This document shows positions 25,447-34,839 of a stretch of 64,000 nucleotides of DNA, piece by piece. The stretch covers positions 124,001 through 188,000 of the forward strand of contig NZ_BSTM01000013.1 of assembly GCF_030269515.1 (NCBI RefSeq). Reading direction: 5' to 3'. Origin of the DNA: Actinomadura sp. NBRC 104412. Its GTDB lineage: Bacteria; Actinomycetota; Actinomycetes; Streptosporangiales; Streptosporangiaceae. The notes beneath the pieces are model-generated. The model ran no database searches, was not told where the DNA came from, and saw only the letters and a program-made list of their open reading frames with translations. Position 1 is the stretch's first letter. The number at the start of each line of letters is the position of its first letter. The translations under genes and the position numbers were made by a program.

Positions 25447-26226
25447 ATGCCGGTATCCGCTCCGCAGGGCGCGGCCGTACGCGCCGAACGGCCCGGGCCC
25501 GTCCTGGACCGCGCGCTGCAGATCATCGGCGCGTTCACCACGGACCGGCGCGCGCTGACGCTCAGCGACCTGGCCCGGCATACCGGGCTGCCGGTCTCCA
25601 CCGTCCACCGCATGGCCACGAAGCTGGTGGCCTGGGGCGCCCTGGAACGCGACCAGGCCGGCCGGTACACCATCGGGCTGCGCCTGTGGGAGATCGGCTC
25701 ACTCGCTCCGCGCGGCCTGGGCCTGCGCGAGCGCGCCCTCCCCTACCTGGAGGACCTGTCCCAGGTCACCCGCGAGAACGTGCAGCTCGCCGTGCGCGAG
25801 GGCATCGAGCTGGTGTTCGTCGAGCGGATCGCCGGCAGCCGGGCGGTGCCGGTGCTGACCCGCGTCGGCGGCCGTTTCGCGCTGACCGCGACCGGGGTCG
25901 GGCTCGTCCTGCTGGCGCACGCGCCCGCGGACGTGCAGGAGGAGGTCCTGGCCCGGCCGATCACGCGGTACACCGCCCTGACGATGACCGATCCGCACCG
26001 GATCCGCGCGGCGCTCGCCGAGGCCCGCGCCCGCGGGTACGCCGTCAGCGACCGCCAGGTCACCATGGACGCCCTCTCCGTCGCCGTCCCCATCCATGAC
26101 ACTCAAGGCGAGGTCATCGCGGCGCTGTCCCTGGTCGTCCGCCACGGCACCGCCCAGCCCCGCACCCTGGCCCCTCTGCTGCGCACCAGCGCCCGCGCGA
26201 TCTCCCGGGCCATCTCCCGCGCGTGA
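25447..26226 (+). CDS. IclR family transcriptional regulator
   Basis: 259 residues, GGGAG before the ATG. The N-terminal winged helix reads LDRALQIIGAFTTDRRALTLSDLARHTGLPVSTVHRMATKLVAWG, followed by the IclR effector domain (YLEDLSQVTRENVQLAVREG, MTDPHRIRAALAEARARGYAVSDRQVTMDALSVAVPI). It lies 16 bases after the reductase, so it is part of the oxygenase operon or its immediate regulator. The effector is likely the aromatic substrate. Confidence 0.92.
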   Translation: MPVSAPQGAAVRAERPGPVLDRALQIIGAFTTDRRALTLSDLARHTGLPVSTVHRMATKLVAWGALERDQAGRYTIGLRLWEIGSLAPRGLGLRERALPYLEDLSQVTRENVQLAVREGIELVFVERIAGSRAVPVLTRVGGRFALTATGVGLVLLAHAPADVQEEVLARPITRYTALTMTDPHRIRAALAEARARGYAVSDRQVTMDALSVAVPIHDTQGEVIAALSLVVRHGTAQPRTLAPLLRTSARAISRAISRA

Positions 26227-26283
26227 CCTCCGCCCGCCCGGCGGGTGCCAGGATGGGATGAGGCCGGAACGGGGGGTGCGTGC

Positions 26284-27846
26284 GTGGTCAGGTTGGATCG
26301 CCTGGTGAACGTGCTGGGCGGTTACGGGGTCCGGCTGGTCTGCTGCCCGGTCCCCCGAGCCACCGAGCTGCGCGGGGTGGTGATCCCCGAAGGACCGGCC
26401 GGCCGGGTCGTCGTCGGCGACGTCCTGCTGGCCGTGGGCGCCGGGTCCGTGGAGGAGGCGGTGCGCTGGGGGGTCGCGGCGAAGGCCGTCGTGGTGCTGG
26501 TACGGGCCGGGGAGGGCGACGCGTCCGCCGGGGAGGCGGAAGGCGTCGCGGTGATGGTGGTCGACTCGGAGGTCTCCTGGAGCGAGCTCGCCGGGGTCGT
26601 GTACGGGCTGGTGCTGGAGGGACGCGAGACCGAGTCCGGGCGTGGGCCGACCGACCTGTTCGCGCTGGCCGACAGCCTGGCGGACGCGGTCGACGGCGCG
26701 GTGACCATCGAGGACCGGCTGTCGCGCGTCCTGGCCTATTCGAGCCTCCAGCAGCACGCGGACCCCGCGCGCGTGGAGACGATCCTGGGACGGCAGGTCC
26801 CGGAGCGGTTGCGCGCGGAGTTCGAGGCACGTGGCGTGTTCGCGCACCTGGAGGTGTCGGACGAGCCGTTGTTCGTGGCCGCGGACGCGAAGTACGGGCT
26901 GACGGGCCGGATGGCGGTCGCGGCGCGGGCCGGGCGGGAACTGCTGGGATCGGTGTGGGTGGCGTGCGACGAGCCACTGGACGGCCCGCGGCGCCGGGCG
27001 CTGGTCGAGGGGGCGCGGACGGTGGCGCTGCATCTGCTGCGGTCGCGGGCCAGCGCGGACCTGGAGCGGCAGGTCGAATCCGACCTGGTGATCCGCCTGC
27101 TGGAGGGGACGGCCGACGCGGCGACCGTGGTCAGCAGGCTCGGGCTGCCACCGGGACCGGTGCGCGCGATCGCCGTCCGCCCGCGGATGGCGGCCGAGCG
27201 GCACGCCACGCGCCCGGATGACGACCACGCGGCGCTGCTGCTGGCGTTCGAGCGGGCGACGACGGGCTTCGGCTGGTCGCGGCCGGGGCGGAGCGCCCTG
27301 GCGGGGAACACCCTGTACACGCTGCTGCCCGGGGAGGACGCCGCCGCCGGACGGCGCTGGGTGGCCCAGTTGCGCGCCACGCTGCCGGCGCAGGTGACGG
27401 TGTCGGCCGGGATCAGCGCCACGGCGGCGACCCCCGACCTGCCCGCGGCCCGGCAGGAGGCCGACGAGTGCCTCGCCCTGCACGAGCGCCGCTCGCCGGA
27501 CGCGGCGCCCCCCGCCTATGACGAGGCGTGGAACGACATCCTGCTGCAACGGCTCCGCACCGCCGCGCGTACCGGCCGCGTCCCGGCCCGGGGACCGGTG
27601 GCCGAGCTGCGGCGGTACGACGAGGAGCACGCGACGCGATACCTGCCGACGCTGCGGGCGTGGCTGGAGGCCCAGGGCGACCATGCGCAGGCGGCGGCGC
27701 GGCTCGGCGTGCACGAGAACACGGTGCGCAACCGGCTCCGCAAGATGGAGGCGGTGACCTCCCTCGATCTGCGGGACGCCCGCAAGCGCCTGGCCATGAT
27801 GGTCGAGCTCGCCATCGCGGACGAGGGCGGGCCGCCGGAGGAGTAG
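26284..27846 (+). CDS. PucR/CdaR family regulator
   Basis: 520 residues from the GTG preceded by GGGGGG; an earlier GTG in frame is less likely. The N-terminal PucR-like domain reads GYGVRLVCCPVPRATELRGVVI. The middle is a GGDEF-like CdaR domain. The C-terminal HTH is YLPTLRAWLEAQGDHAQAAARLGVHENTVRNRLRKMEAVT, the PucR_HTH signature. It usually activates catabolic genes for purines, amino acids or hydantoins. Same direction as the D-amino acid dehydrogenase-like gene 117 bases on, the probable target. Confidence 0.9.
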   Translation: MVRLDRLVNVLGGYGVRLVCCPVPRATELRGVVIPEGPAGRVVVGDVLLAVGAGSVEEAVRWGVAAKAVVVLVRAGEGDASAGEAEGVAVMVVDSEVSWSELAGVVYGLVLEGRETESGRGPTDLFALADSLADAVDGAVTIEDRLSRVLAYSSLQQHADPARVETILGRQVPERLRAEFEARGVFAHLEVSDEPLFVAADAKYGLTGRMAVAARAGRELLGSVWVACDEPLDGPRRRALVEGARTVALHLLRSRASADLERQVESDLVIRLLEGTADAATVVSRLGLPPGPVRAIAVRPRMAAERHATRPDDDHAALLLAFERATTGFGWSRPGRSALAGNTLYTLLPGEDAAAGRRWVAQLRATLPAQVTVSAGISATAATPDLPAARQEADECLALHERRSPDAAPPAYDEAWNDILLQRLRTAARTGRVPARGPVAELRRYDEEHATRYLPTLRAWLEAQGDHAQAAARLGVHENTVRNRLRKMEAVTSLDLRDARKRLAMMVELAIADEGGPPEE

Positions 27847-27849
27847 AGA

Positions 27850-27888
27850 TCCCACACCGGCAGGGTCCTCGATTGTGGGACTTCCACA
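27850..27888. promoter_or_regulatory. Overlapping inverted repeats between PucR and DadA-like genes
   Basis: TCCCACA (27850-27856) and TGTGGGA (27874-27880) form one inverted repeat. TGTGG-GACTT-CCACA (27874-27888) forms a second that shares the right arm. The position in the 117-base gap suggests an operator for the PucR protein. Confidence 0.5.
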
Positions 27889-27963
27889 GCCACGTTGGGC
27901 CGTGTCTGGACGACACTCGTTGAGTAGGGCATCGCTCGCGGTGAAGGTCGTGGAGGTCTCGGA

Positions 27964-29241
27964 ATGGTCGGCGACGGACAGGCCGGCGGACGTACCGGCG
28001 GGGCGCCCCGTTCGGCCATCGTGGTCGGCGCGGGCGTCGTGGGCCTGTCGACCGCGTGGTTCCTCCAGGAGCACGGGGTCGAGGTGACCGTCGTCGACCG
28101 CACCGGCGTGGCCGCGGGCGCGTCCTGGGGCAACGCGGGCTGGCTCGCGCCTGGCCTGACCATCCCGCTGAACGAGCCCGCGACCCTGCGGTACGGGCTG
28201 CGCTCGATGCTGCGCCCCGCCGCTCCCCTGCACATCCCCTTGACCGCGGACCCCGGGCTGTGGAGGTTCCTGGCCCGGTTCGCGGCGCACTGCCGCAAGT
28301 CGGCCTGGACGCGGGCCGTCCAGGCCGGCCTCCAGCTCAACGCGGACGCGCTGGCCGCCTACGACACGATGACGGCCGGCGGCGTGCGCGCCACGACCGT
28401 CCAGGAACCGATCATCGCGGCGTTCCGCACGTCCGAGCAGGCCGGGGAGCTGCTGGCGGAGCTGTCCCGGATGCGGGAGGCCGGGCAGCCGGTCGAGTAC
28501 GACGCGGTGCCGGAGCGGGACCTGCGCGAGCTCGCGCCGCTCGCCTCCCGGGAGGTGACCGCGGGCGTACGCATCGACGGGCAGCGCCGCCTCGACCCCG
28601 GGGCCTTCGTCAACGCCCTCGCCGACTCGGTCGCCGCCCGGGGCGGGCGCATCGACCGGATGGACGTCGTGGACGTCCGCGGTCACGACGGCCAGGGCCG
28701 GGCGCGGGTGCGCTCGCGCGAGGACACGGTGCTGAGCGCCGACGCCGTGGTGATCGCGACGGGGGCGTGGATCTCCCGGCTGCTGGCGCCGCTGGGCATG
28801 CGCGTGCCGGTACGGGCGGGACGCGGCTACTCCTTCACCGTGCCGGTCGACCGTCCCGTCCCCGCGCCGGTGTACCTGCCGGCCGAACGGGTGGCCTGCA
28901 CGCCGTACCGGGGAGCGCTGCGCGTCGCGGGCACGATGGAGTTCCGCGGCCCGGACGCGCCGCTGGACCGGGCGCGGGTGGACGCGATCGTCGCGTCGGC
29001 CCGCCCGCTGCTGGACGGCGTGCGCTGGGACGAACGGCACGATCTGTGGGTGGGGCCGCGTCCGGTCACCCCGGACGGCCGTCCCCTGATCGGGGCGCTG
29101 CCCCGGCCGGGCGTCTACGTCGCGGGCGGCCACGGCATGTGGGGCGTCACGCAGGGCCCCGCCACGGGACGCCTGCTCGCCGAACAGATCGTCACCGGTG
29201 AGCGCCCACCGGCCCTGCACCTGCTGGAGCGCCTCCGCTGA
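27964..29241 (+). CDS. D-amino acid dehydrogenase (DadA)-like FAD oxidoreductase
   Basis: 425 residues with GGAGG before the ATG. The dinucleotide fold is AIVVGAGVVGLSTAWFLQEHGVEVTVVDR (GxGxxG near residue 22). DAO-family features include GASWGNAGWLAPG, RAGRGYSFTVPV, GTMEFRG and VAGGHGMWGVTQGPATGRLLAEQI at the C-terminus. It should oxidise a D-amino acid or similar amine to the keto compound, passing electrons to the respiratory chain or oxygen. The close PucR regulator suggests use in nitrogen or carbon catabolism. Confidence 0.88.
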   Translation: MVGDGQAGGRTGGAPRSAIVVGAGVVGLSTAWFLQEHGVEVTVVDRTGVAAGASWGNAGWLAPGLTIPLNEPATLRYGLRSMLRPAAPLHIPLTADPGLWRFLARFAAHCRKSAWTRAVQAGLQLNADALAAYDTMTAGGVRATTVQEPIIAAFRTSEQAGELLAELSRMREAGQPVEYDAVPERDLRELAPLASREVTAGVRIDGQRRLDPGAFVNALADSVAARGGRIDRMDVVDVRGHDGQGRARVRSREDTVLSADAVVIATGAWISRLLAPLGMRVPVRAGRGYSFTVPVDRPVPAPVYLPAERVACTPYRGALRVAGTMEFRGPDAPLDRARVDAIVASARPLLDGVRWDERHDLWVGPRPVTPDGRPLIGALPRPGVYVAGGHGMWGVTQGPATGRLLAEQIVTGERPPALHLLERLR

Positions 29242-29334
29242 GCGAGCGGTAAGCCGCACCCAACACCCGCACACCCCCGGTCCATCCGGTTCCGGGAGCG
29301 TTCCCGTACGTCTTTGATCCGAAGAGGAGGGCTC

Positions 29335-29793
29335 ATGCCCGCATGGTTGACACCGGAGGCCGCCGACCGGCTGCGGAACGAGCTGGCGGCGCTGACCACC
29401 CCCGGCCGGACGCCGGACTCCGCTGAGGAGGACCTCACCTGGCGGCACGAACGCGAAACCCGCATCCAGCAGATCCGCGATCTGCTGGACGACGCGGTGA
29501 TCGGCCAGGAGCCGCCGGACGACGGGGTGGCCAAGCCCGGGATGGTGCTCACGGTCCGATACGACGACACCGGTGACACCGAGACGTTCCTGCTCGGCAT
29601 CCGCGGGGCCGAGAACGGCGACCTGGAGGTCTACTCCCCCGACTCGCCGCTGGGCGCCGCGCTGACCGGGGCGCGCCAGGGCGATCGGCGCACCTTCCAC
29701 GTCCCCAGCGGCGCGGTCCTGTCGGTCACCCTGCTCAGGGCCGTGCCCTACGGGCGGCACCGGTCCGGGGAAGCTCCGAGGCCGGCTCGTTGA
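29335..29793 (+). CDS. GreA/GreB-like RNA polymerase-binding factor
   Basis: 152 residues from the ATG with GAGGAGGG upstream. The N-terminal region (LTPEAADRLRNELAAL, then RETRIQQIRDLLDDAVI) is the two-stranded coiled coil of Gre factors, and the C-terminal FKBP-like domain reads PGMVLTVRYDDTGDTETFLLG, YSPDSPLGAALTGARQGDRRTFHVPSG. The tip carries several acidic residues (DSAEED) rather than the canonical GreA D-x-x-E context, so cleavage-stimulating activity is not certain. Its stop overlaps the TTG start of the SecDF fusion. Confidence 0.85.
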   Translation: MPAWLTPEAADRLRNELAALTTPGRTPDSAEEDLTWRHERETRIQQIRDLLDDAVIGQEPPDDGVAKPGMVLTVRYDDTGDTETFLLGIRGAENGDLEVYSPDSPLGAALTGARQGDRRTFHVPSGAVLSVTLLRAVPYGRHRSGEAPRPAR

Positions 29794-32072
29794 CCCGCGC
29801 CAACATCGTGCGCGGCCTGCTGGCGGTGGCGGTGCTCGCCCTGTCGGTGCTCTTCGCGCTGACCGAGCCCGCCAAGCTGGGCCTCGACCTGCGCGGCGGC
29901 ACGCAGATCGTGCTGGAGACGCAGGACACGCCACGCGCCAAGGCGGACGCGGCGTCCACCGATCGCGCCCGCGAGGTGCTGGAGCGCCGGGTCAACGCCC
30001 TGGGCGTGGCGGAGTCGTCGCTCACCCGTTCCGGTGAGCGGCGCATCATCGTGGAACTGCCCGACGTCCAGGATCCCGCCCGCGCCGCCGAGACGCTCGG
30101 CCGGACCGCCCAGCTCACCGCCCACCCCCTTCGCGCCCACGACGGCGGCGCGCCCCGCGCGGGGGAACGGGTCCTGCCGGACGAGCAGGGGCGGCCGGTG
30201 CTGCTCGGCCCGGCCGCCCTCACCGGCGACGGCATCGGTTCGGCCGACGCCGGATCGGACCCGCAGGACCTGGCGGGCTGGTACGTCACCGTGAAGTTCC
30301 GCGGCGACGGCGGCCGCGCCTGGGAGCGGCTCACCGCACGCGCCGCCTGCGCCTCGGGGGACGAACGGCGCATCGCCTTCGTCCTCGACGACCAGGTCAT
30401 CTCGTCCCCGCAGGTCGCGGAGGACGTGCCGTGCCGGGTCGGGATCACGGGCGGCAGCACCCGGATCACCGGGGACTTCACCGCCGCGCGGGCGCGCGAT
30501 CTGGCCGCGCTCATCCAGGGCGGCTCGCTGCCCGTCCCGGTGAAGATCATCGAGCAGCGGGTGGTGGGCCCCACGCTCGGCGCGGAGGCGATCGAGGCGA
30601 GCTGGCGGGCAGCGGTCATCGGCGTCGCGCTGACCGGCCTGTTCATCGTCGCCGTGTACCGGCTGGCGGGACTGCTCGCCACCGTCGCCCTGGCCTGCTA
30701 CGCGCTGATCTCGTACGCGGCGCTGGTCATGCTGGGCGCCACGCTGACGCTTCCGGGGCTGGCCGGGTTCGTCCTGGCCGTCGGCATGGCGATCGACGCC
30801 AACGTGCTGGCGTTCGAGCGGGCACGGGAGGAGTACCGGGCGCGGCCACGCCGCGGCGTGCGCGCGGCCCTGGTCACCGGGTTCGACAGGGCATGGTCGG
30901 CGATCGCCGACTCCAACGTCACGACCCTGCTGGCCGCCGCGCTGCTGTTCTTCCTGGCCTCCGGGCCGGTGCGCGGCTTCGGCGTCACGCTGACCATCGG
31001 CGTCATCGCCTCGATGATCTCGGCCATGGTGCTCGGCCGCGCCCTCACCGAGACCGTCATCGGCCGCCGTGCCGTGGCGCGCCGTCTCGCGGCGACCGGA
31101 CTGGGCGGGCCCGGACGGCTGCGCGCCTGGCTGGACCGCCGCGACCCCGACCTGATGCGCCACCGGCGGCTCTGGCTGGCGATCTCCGCGCTGGTCGCGG
31201 TGACGGCGGTCTCCGGGATCGCCGTGCGCGGCCTGGACCTCGGCGTGGAGTTCACCGGCGGGCGGCTGGTGGAGTACTCGACCAGCCGTCCGGTCGACAT
31301 CGACGACGCCCGCGCCGCGGTGTCCTCGGCCGGGTTCCCGCGGGCGGTGGTGCAGACCTCCGGCACCGCCGAGATCACGGTGCGCACCCAGGAGCTCACC
31401 AACGCCGAGGAGAGACGCATCCACGACGCGCTGTCCGGACCGGGCGGCACGGTCACCAAGCAGCGCGATGAGCTGATCGGCCCCACCCTCGGCGCCGACC
31501 TGCGCCGCCAGGCGGTGATCGCCCTGGCCGTGGCGCTCGCGGCGCAGCTCGCCTACCTGGCGATCCGGTTCCGCTGGACGTACGCGGCGGGCGCGGTGCT
31601 GGCGATGCTGCACGACATCGCCATCGTCACCGGCGTGTTCGCCTGGCTCGGCAAGCCGATCGACGGGATCATCCTGGCCGCGCTGCTGACGATCATCGGG
31701 TACTCGGTGAACGACTCGGTCGTCGTGTTCGACCGCGTCCGGGAGCTGCGACGGGCCGATCCCGCGGCGCCGTTCGCCCGGATCGCCGGGCGCGGCGCGC
31801 TCCAGACCGCTCCGCGCACCGTCAACACCGGCATGGGCGCGCTCTTCATCCTGACGGCGCTGGCCGTGCTGGGCGGCGACTCGCTCACCGACTTCGCCGT
31901 GGCCCTGCTGATCGGCATCGTCGTCGGCACGTATTCCAGCGTCTTCACCGCGACCCCGCTGGCAGTCGTCCTCCAGAACCGGGCCTCACGCCATCGGCCA
32001 GGGCCGGGAGGGGACGTCCCGGAGCCCGCCCCGCGGGCCTCTACCCGCCTTGCCGGCGGACCATCTCGGTGA
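29790..32072 (+). CDS. secDF: Fused SecDF protein-export membrane protein
   Basis: 760 residues, starting at a TTG that overlaps the Gre-like stop (TTGA). The SecD half has a first membrane helix, LGLDLRGGTQIVLE, a periplasmic P1 region (VLERRVNALGVAES) and six helices with FVLAVGMAIDANVLAFERAREE. The SecF half starts near residue 450 with LGVEFTGGRLVEYS and ends with the equivalent IIGYSVNDSVVVFDRVRE. Together they form the 12-helix proton-driven pump that completes export after SecA. Actinobacteria usually encode separate SecD and SecF in the main operon, so this looks like an additional fused copy. The 3' end overlaps the convergent AlkD-like gene by 32 bases. Confidence 0.92.
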   Translation: MTRANIVRGLLAVAVLALSVLFALTEPAKLGLDLRGGTQIVLETQDTPRAKADAASTDRAREVLERRVNALGVAESSLTRSGERRIIVELPDVQDPARAAETLGRTAQLTAHPLRAHDGGAPRAGERVLPDEQGRPVLLGPAALTGDGIGSADAGSDPQDLAGWYVTVKFRGDGGRAWERLTARAACASGDERRIAFVLDDQVISSPQVAEDVPCRVGITGGSTRITGDFTAARARDLAALIQGGSLPVPVKIIEQRVVGPTLGAEAIEASWRAAVIGVALTGLFIVAVYRLAGLLATVALACYALISYAALVMLGATLTLPGLAGFVLAVGMAIDANVLAFERAREEYRARPRRGVRAALVTGFDRAWSAIADSNVTTLLAAALLFFLASGPVRGFGVTLTIGVIASMISAMVLGRALTETVIGRRAVARRLAATGLGGPGRLRAWLDRRDPDLMRHRRLWLAISALVAVTAVSGIAVRGLDLGVEFTGGRLVEYSTSRPVDIDDARAAVSSAGFPRAVVQTSGTAEITVRTQELTNAEERRIHDALSGPGGTVTKQRDELIGPTLGADLRRQAVIALAVALAAQLAYLAIRFRWTYAAGAVLAMLHDIAIVTGVFAWLGKPIDGIILAALLTIIGYSVNDSVVVFDRVRELRRADPAAPFARIAGRGALQTAPRTVNTGMGALFILTALAVLGGDSLTDFAVALLIGIVVGTYSSVFTATPLAVVLQNRASRHRPGPGGDVPEPAPRASTRLAGGPSR

Positions 32073-32724
32073 TCCAGATGGGTGCGTACGGGGACGTGCA
32101 GCCCGGGGGCGTCGGGTAGTCCTTGAGCACTTCCAGGCGCTCGCCGATGTCCATCGCGCGGGCGCGGTGCTCGGCATGCTCGATCCCGATCTGCGCCAGG
32201 CAGTGGTTCATCGCCCATTGCAGGCGCTCCGGGGCGTCCTTCATCTCCGCCTCGATGACGTCGAGCAGTCCCGCCAGGTCGAGGCCCTCGGGTTTCTTCG
32301 CCACGCGTTCGGTGGTCAGCGCCCAGCCGGCGCTCGCGACCGCCGGATCCGGATCGGCGAGCCACGCCACGCGCAGCTCTTCGGCGTGCCGGTTCTTCTT
32401 CACCACGTAGTTCACGAGCCAGTCGTGCACCTTGGGCGCGTGCGCCTGGCGCAGCATGGCGTCCAGCTCGTCGCGCTCGAACGCCTTCGGGCGGCAGATC
32501 AGGATCGCGAGCAGCCGCGCGGCGGTGTCCTCGGTCTCCCAGAGCCCGCGCGCCAGGTCCGGCCGCGTCTTCAGCCGCTTCGCGAGCGCCCGCAGCTTGC
32601 CGAGGTTCACACCGTGATCGTCGCCGTGCCTCTCGTTCACCGCGCGGACCTTCGGGTCCTCCAGCGCGGCCAGCTCGGCCATCACCTCGGCGACCGTCGT
32701 CTCGGTCAACGTCGTCTCGGCCAT
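32041..32724 (-). CDS. DNA alkylation repair protein, AlkD-like HEAT repeat
   Basis: 227 residues, GGGAGG before the ATG. Helical HEAT-like repeats with YVVKKN, ELRVAWLADPDPAVASAGWALTTERV and the C-terminal LEVLKDYPTPPGCTSPYAPIWITEMVRRQ match AlkD-superfamily proteins, which excise or recognise bulky N-alkylated bases without base flipping. I cannot confirm the catalytic Asp/Trp set by eye. Single gene, convergent with and overlapping secDF. Confidence 0.8.
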   Translation of the reverse strand: MAETTLTETTVAEVMAELAALEDPKVRAVNERHGDDHGVNLGKLRALAKRLKTRPDLARGLWETEDTAARLLAILICRPKAFERDELDAMLRQAHAPKVHDWLVNYVVKKNRHAEELRVAWLADPDPAVASAGWALTTERVAKKPEGLDLAGLLDVIEAEMKDAPERLQWAMNHCLAQIGIEHAEHRARAMDIGERLEVLKDYPTPPGCTSPYAPIWITEMVRRQGG

Positions 32725-32763
32725 CTCAGCCTCCCATCCGTCGCCGGAGCCAACAGCGTAAAC

Positions 32764-34671
32764 CTACGGGCGGGCGGCGGTGCTGGTTTCGAGTTCGCGG
32801 CTGAGGCGGTGCAGGCGCAGGGCCAGTTGCACTTCCAGGGTGCGGTCCGGGCTGTTCCAGTCCACGCCCAGGAGGCGTTTCACGCGGTCGAGGCGCTGGG
32901 TGACGGTGTTGGGGTGGATGTGCAGCCTCTTGGCGCTGGCGGCGAGGCTCTGCCCGGTCGCGAAGTACGTTTCGAGGGTCTCCACCAGCATGGTCGAGCG
33001 CTGCCGATCGTGCTGGATGACCGGGCCCAGCGTCCGGGTGACGAACTCGGAGGCGGACGCGCCGCCGCTCAGGAGCAGCCCCGCGTACCCGAGGTCGGCG
33101 GCGGTGGCGGCGGTGCCCACCCGTTCCAGCCTGAGGAGGGCGTGCGCGCAGGCCAGCGCCTCCTCGTAGGCGGCGGGCAGGTCGGCGGGGTCGTCGACGG
33201 GTCCCGCGGCGCCGACGGTGACCGGCGCCCCCAGGCGCGTGGTCATCGAGCGCGCGATCCGGCGGCCCGTCATGGACGGGTCGTCCGAGGGGACGACCAG
33301 CACCGCCCGGCCGTCCCGTACCGTGCTGAGACCGTCGCTGGCGGCCGCCAGGTCGGCGGCGGCCGAGGCGAGGCTCCGCCGGTTCTCCACCCGGACGTGC
33401 GCGACGACGACGGCGTGCCGCCGCCGCGGCCGGTAACCGATCCGCAGGGCCCGCTCGGCGAGCGAGGAGTACGTGCCGGGGTTGGGCATGAGGAGGTCGT
33501 CGAGCAGCTCGCCGCGCACCCTGGCCTCCGCGGCGGCGAGGTTGCGGCGGAACAGCTGGAGGAGGGACGCGACGACGGCCGCCCGTTCCAGCAGCCGCCT
33601 GTCCAGGTCGCCGACCTCGCTGGACGTGGCGGGCGGCGCCCAGACCAGGGTGCCCAGTGTCTCGGTGCCGGCCGCGAGGCCGGTGACCCAGTGCGTCCCG
33701 TCGTGGACGCCGCCGACCGTTCCGCCGGAGTCCACCGCCGCGACGGACATCTCCTTCAGGGCCTCCTCGGACGCCCCGGGCGTCCAGGCGACGGGCGTCT
33801 CGAACTCGTCGAAGACGGCGAGGGCGCCGCCGAGCCGGTCGCTCACGGCGGTCACGACCTCCTGGAGGCCGCCGCCGCGCAGCACGATGTCCATGCTCTG
33901 GTCGTGCGCCGCGACCGCCCGGTCCTGGTCGGCCGTGCGCCGGAGGAGGTCCTCGTTCTCCTGCCGCAGCGCCGCCAGCGCCCGGTTCTGCTCCTGCCTC
34001 GACCGCGCCCGCTCGATGGCCGCCGCCGCGAGCTCGGCGAACGACCCCAGGAGCGCGATGGCGTCGTGGGAGAACCGGCCCGGTGTGCGGTTCGAGGCGA
34101 AGAGCACCCCGATGACCTTGCCGTTGCGCAGCGGCACGCCGACGATCGACACCTGCCGCTCCGCCCTGACCGACGCGTCGACCACCGGATCGTGCGTCAG
34201 CCGCTCGTCCTTGAAGTAGTCGGGCGTCCAGAACGGCGTTCCCGTCGCGGCGACCCTGCCCCCGATGCCGACCCCGAACGGGATCCGGACGTCCTTCCAC
34301 GCCGAGGACGTCGCGCCGACCATCACCCGCATGCGGGTCGCCCGGTCCTCGTCGTCGTTCAGGCTGAGATAGGCCATGTCGCAGCCGAGCAGCCGCTGCG
34401 CCTGCCCGACGATCAGGGTCAGGACGGCGTCGGGGTCATCGCGGTCCTCCGCGAGCTCCTTCGCGCACTCGACCAGCGCGCGCTGCTGCTCATGGCGGGC
34501 ACGCTGCTTCTCCAGCGTGTCGTGGAGCTGGAGCGCGAGCGTGTGCTCGGCCTGCAGCTCCTCCGCCTCCTCGGGTGAGGCGGCTTCCGCCACCGCGTCG
34601 CGGAGGACCTCGTCATAGAGGGGAAGCGGCGCCCCCTCAACGAGAAGCCGGAGAAAACTGCGCCCGTTCAC
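32764..34671 (-). CDS. GAF-domain regulator with PucR-type helix-turn-helix
   Basis: 635 residues from GTG (GAGGGG upstream); the longer open frame beyond is not coding. A coiled-coil N-terminus (EEAEELQAEHTLALQLHDTLEKQ) leads to a GAF domain (about 85-240; LLGCDMAYLSLND, FGVGIGGRVAATGTPFWTPDY, VSIVGVPLRNGKVIGVLFASNR). A CdaR-like middle domain and the C-terminal HTH (LETYFATGQSLAASAKRLHIHPNTVTQRLDRVKRLLG) follow. This architecture regulates aromatic or carboxylic acid catabolism in actinomycetes. It is divergent from a secreted esterase, its probable target. Confidence 0.9.
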   Translation of the reverse strand: MNGRSFLRLLVEGAPLPLYDEVLRDAVAEAASPEEAEELQAEHTLALQLHDTLEKQRARHEQQRALVECAKELAEDRDDPDAVLTLIVGQAQRLLGCDMAYLSLNDDEDRATRMRVMVGATSSAWKDVRIPFGVGIGGRVAATGTPFWTPDYFKDERLTHDPVVDASVRAERQVSIVGVPLRNGKVIGVLFASNRTPGRFSHDAIALLGSFAELAAAAIERARSRQEQNRALAALRQENEDLLRRTADQDRAVAAHDQSMDIVLRGGGLQEVVTAVSDRLGGALAVFDEFETPVAWTPGASEEALKEMSVAAVDSGGTVGGVHDGTHWVTGLAAGTETLGTLVWAPPATSSEVGDLDRRLLERAAVVASLLQLFRRNLAAAEARVRGELLDDLLMPNPGTYSSLAERALRIGYRPRRRHAVVVAHVRVENRRSLASAAADLAAASDGLSTVRDGRAVLVVPSDDPSMTGRRIARSMTTRLGAPVTVGAAGPVDDPADLPAAYEEALACAHALLRLERVGTAATAADLGYAGLLLSGGASASEFVTRTLGPVIQHDRQRSTMLVETLETYFATGQSLAASAKRLHIHPNTVTQRLDRVKRLLGVDWNSPDRTLEVQLALRLHRLSRELETSTAARP

Positions 34672-34717
34672 AACCCCTCGCTCCTGCCAACGCGGGCTCG
34701 TCGCCCCCCGCCAGCAA

Positions 34718-34735
34718 TGACTGAGCGCATAGTCA
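34718..34735. promoter_or_regulatory. Inverted repeat in the GAF-regulator/esterase gap
   Basis: TGACT-GAGCGCAT-AGTCA lies 47 bases upstream of the regulator GTG, in a locally A/T-richer part of the 426-base gap. It is a plausible operator for the divergent GAF regulator. The rest of the gap holds only the doubtful small frame at 34840-35013. Confidence 0.4.
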
Positions 34736-34839
34736 CTGGTGAGGATGCTTTTGTCAAGGCTCATCGCGAGCGGCGGCATCCCCACCATGCCTCCATTTCT
34801 TGGGAGGCGCATCGGGCTCAAGGGAGGCGAGGGTCGCGG

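Noticed and set aside
25699-29934. A 1411-codon open frame on the minus strand
   Set aside because: It spans parts of IclR, PucR, DadA-like, Gre-like and SecDF genes in antisense. Composition is Arg/Gly/Pro/His-rich with no family match.
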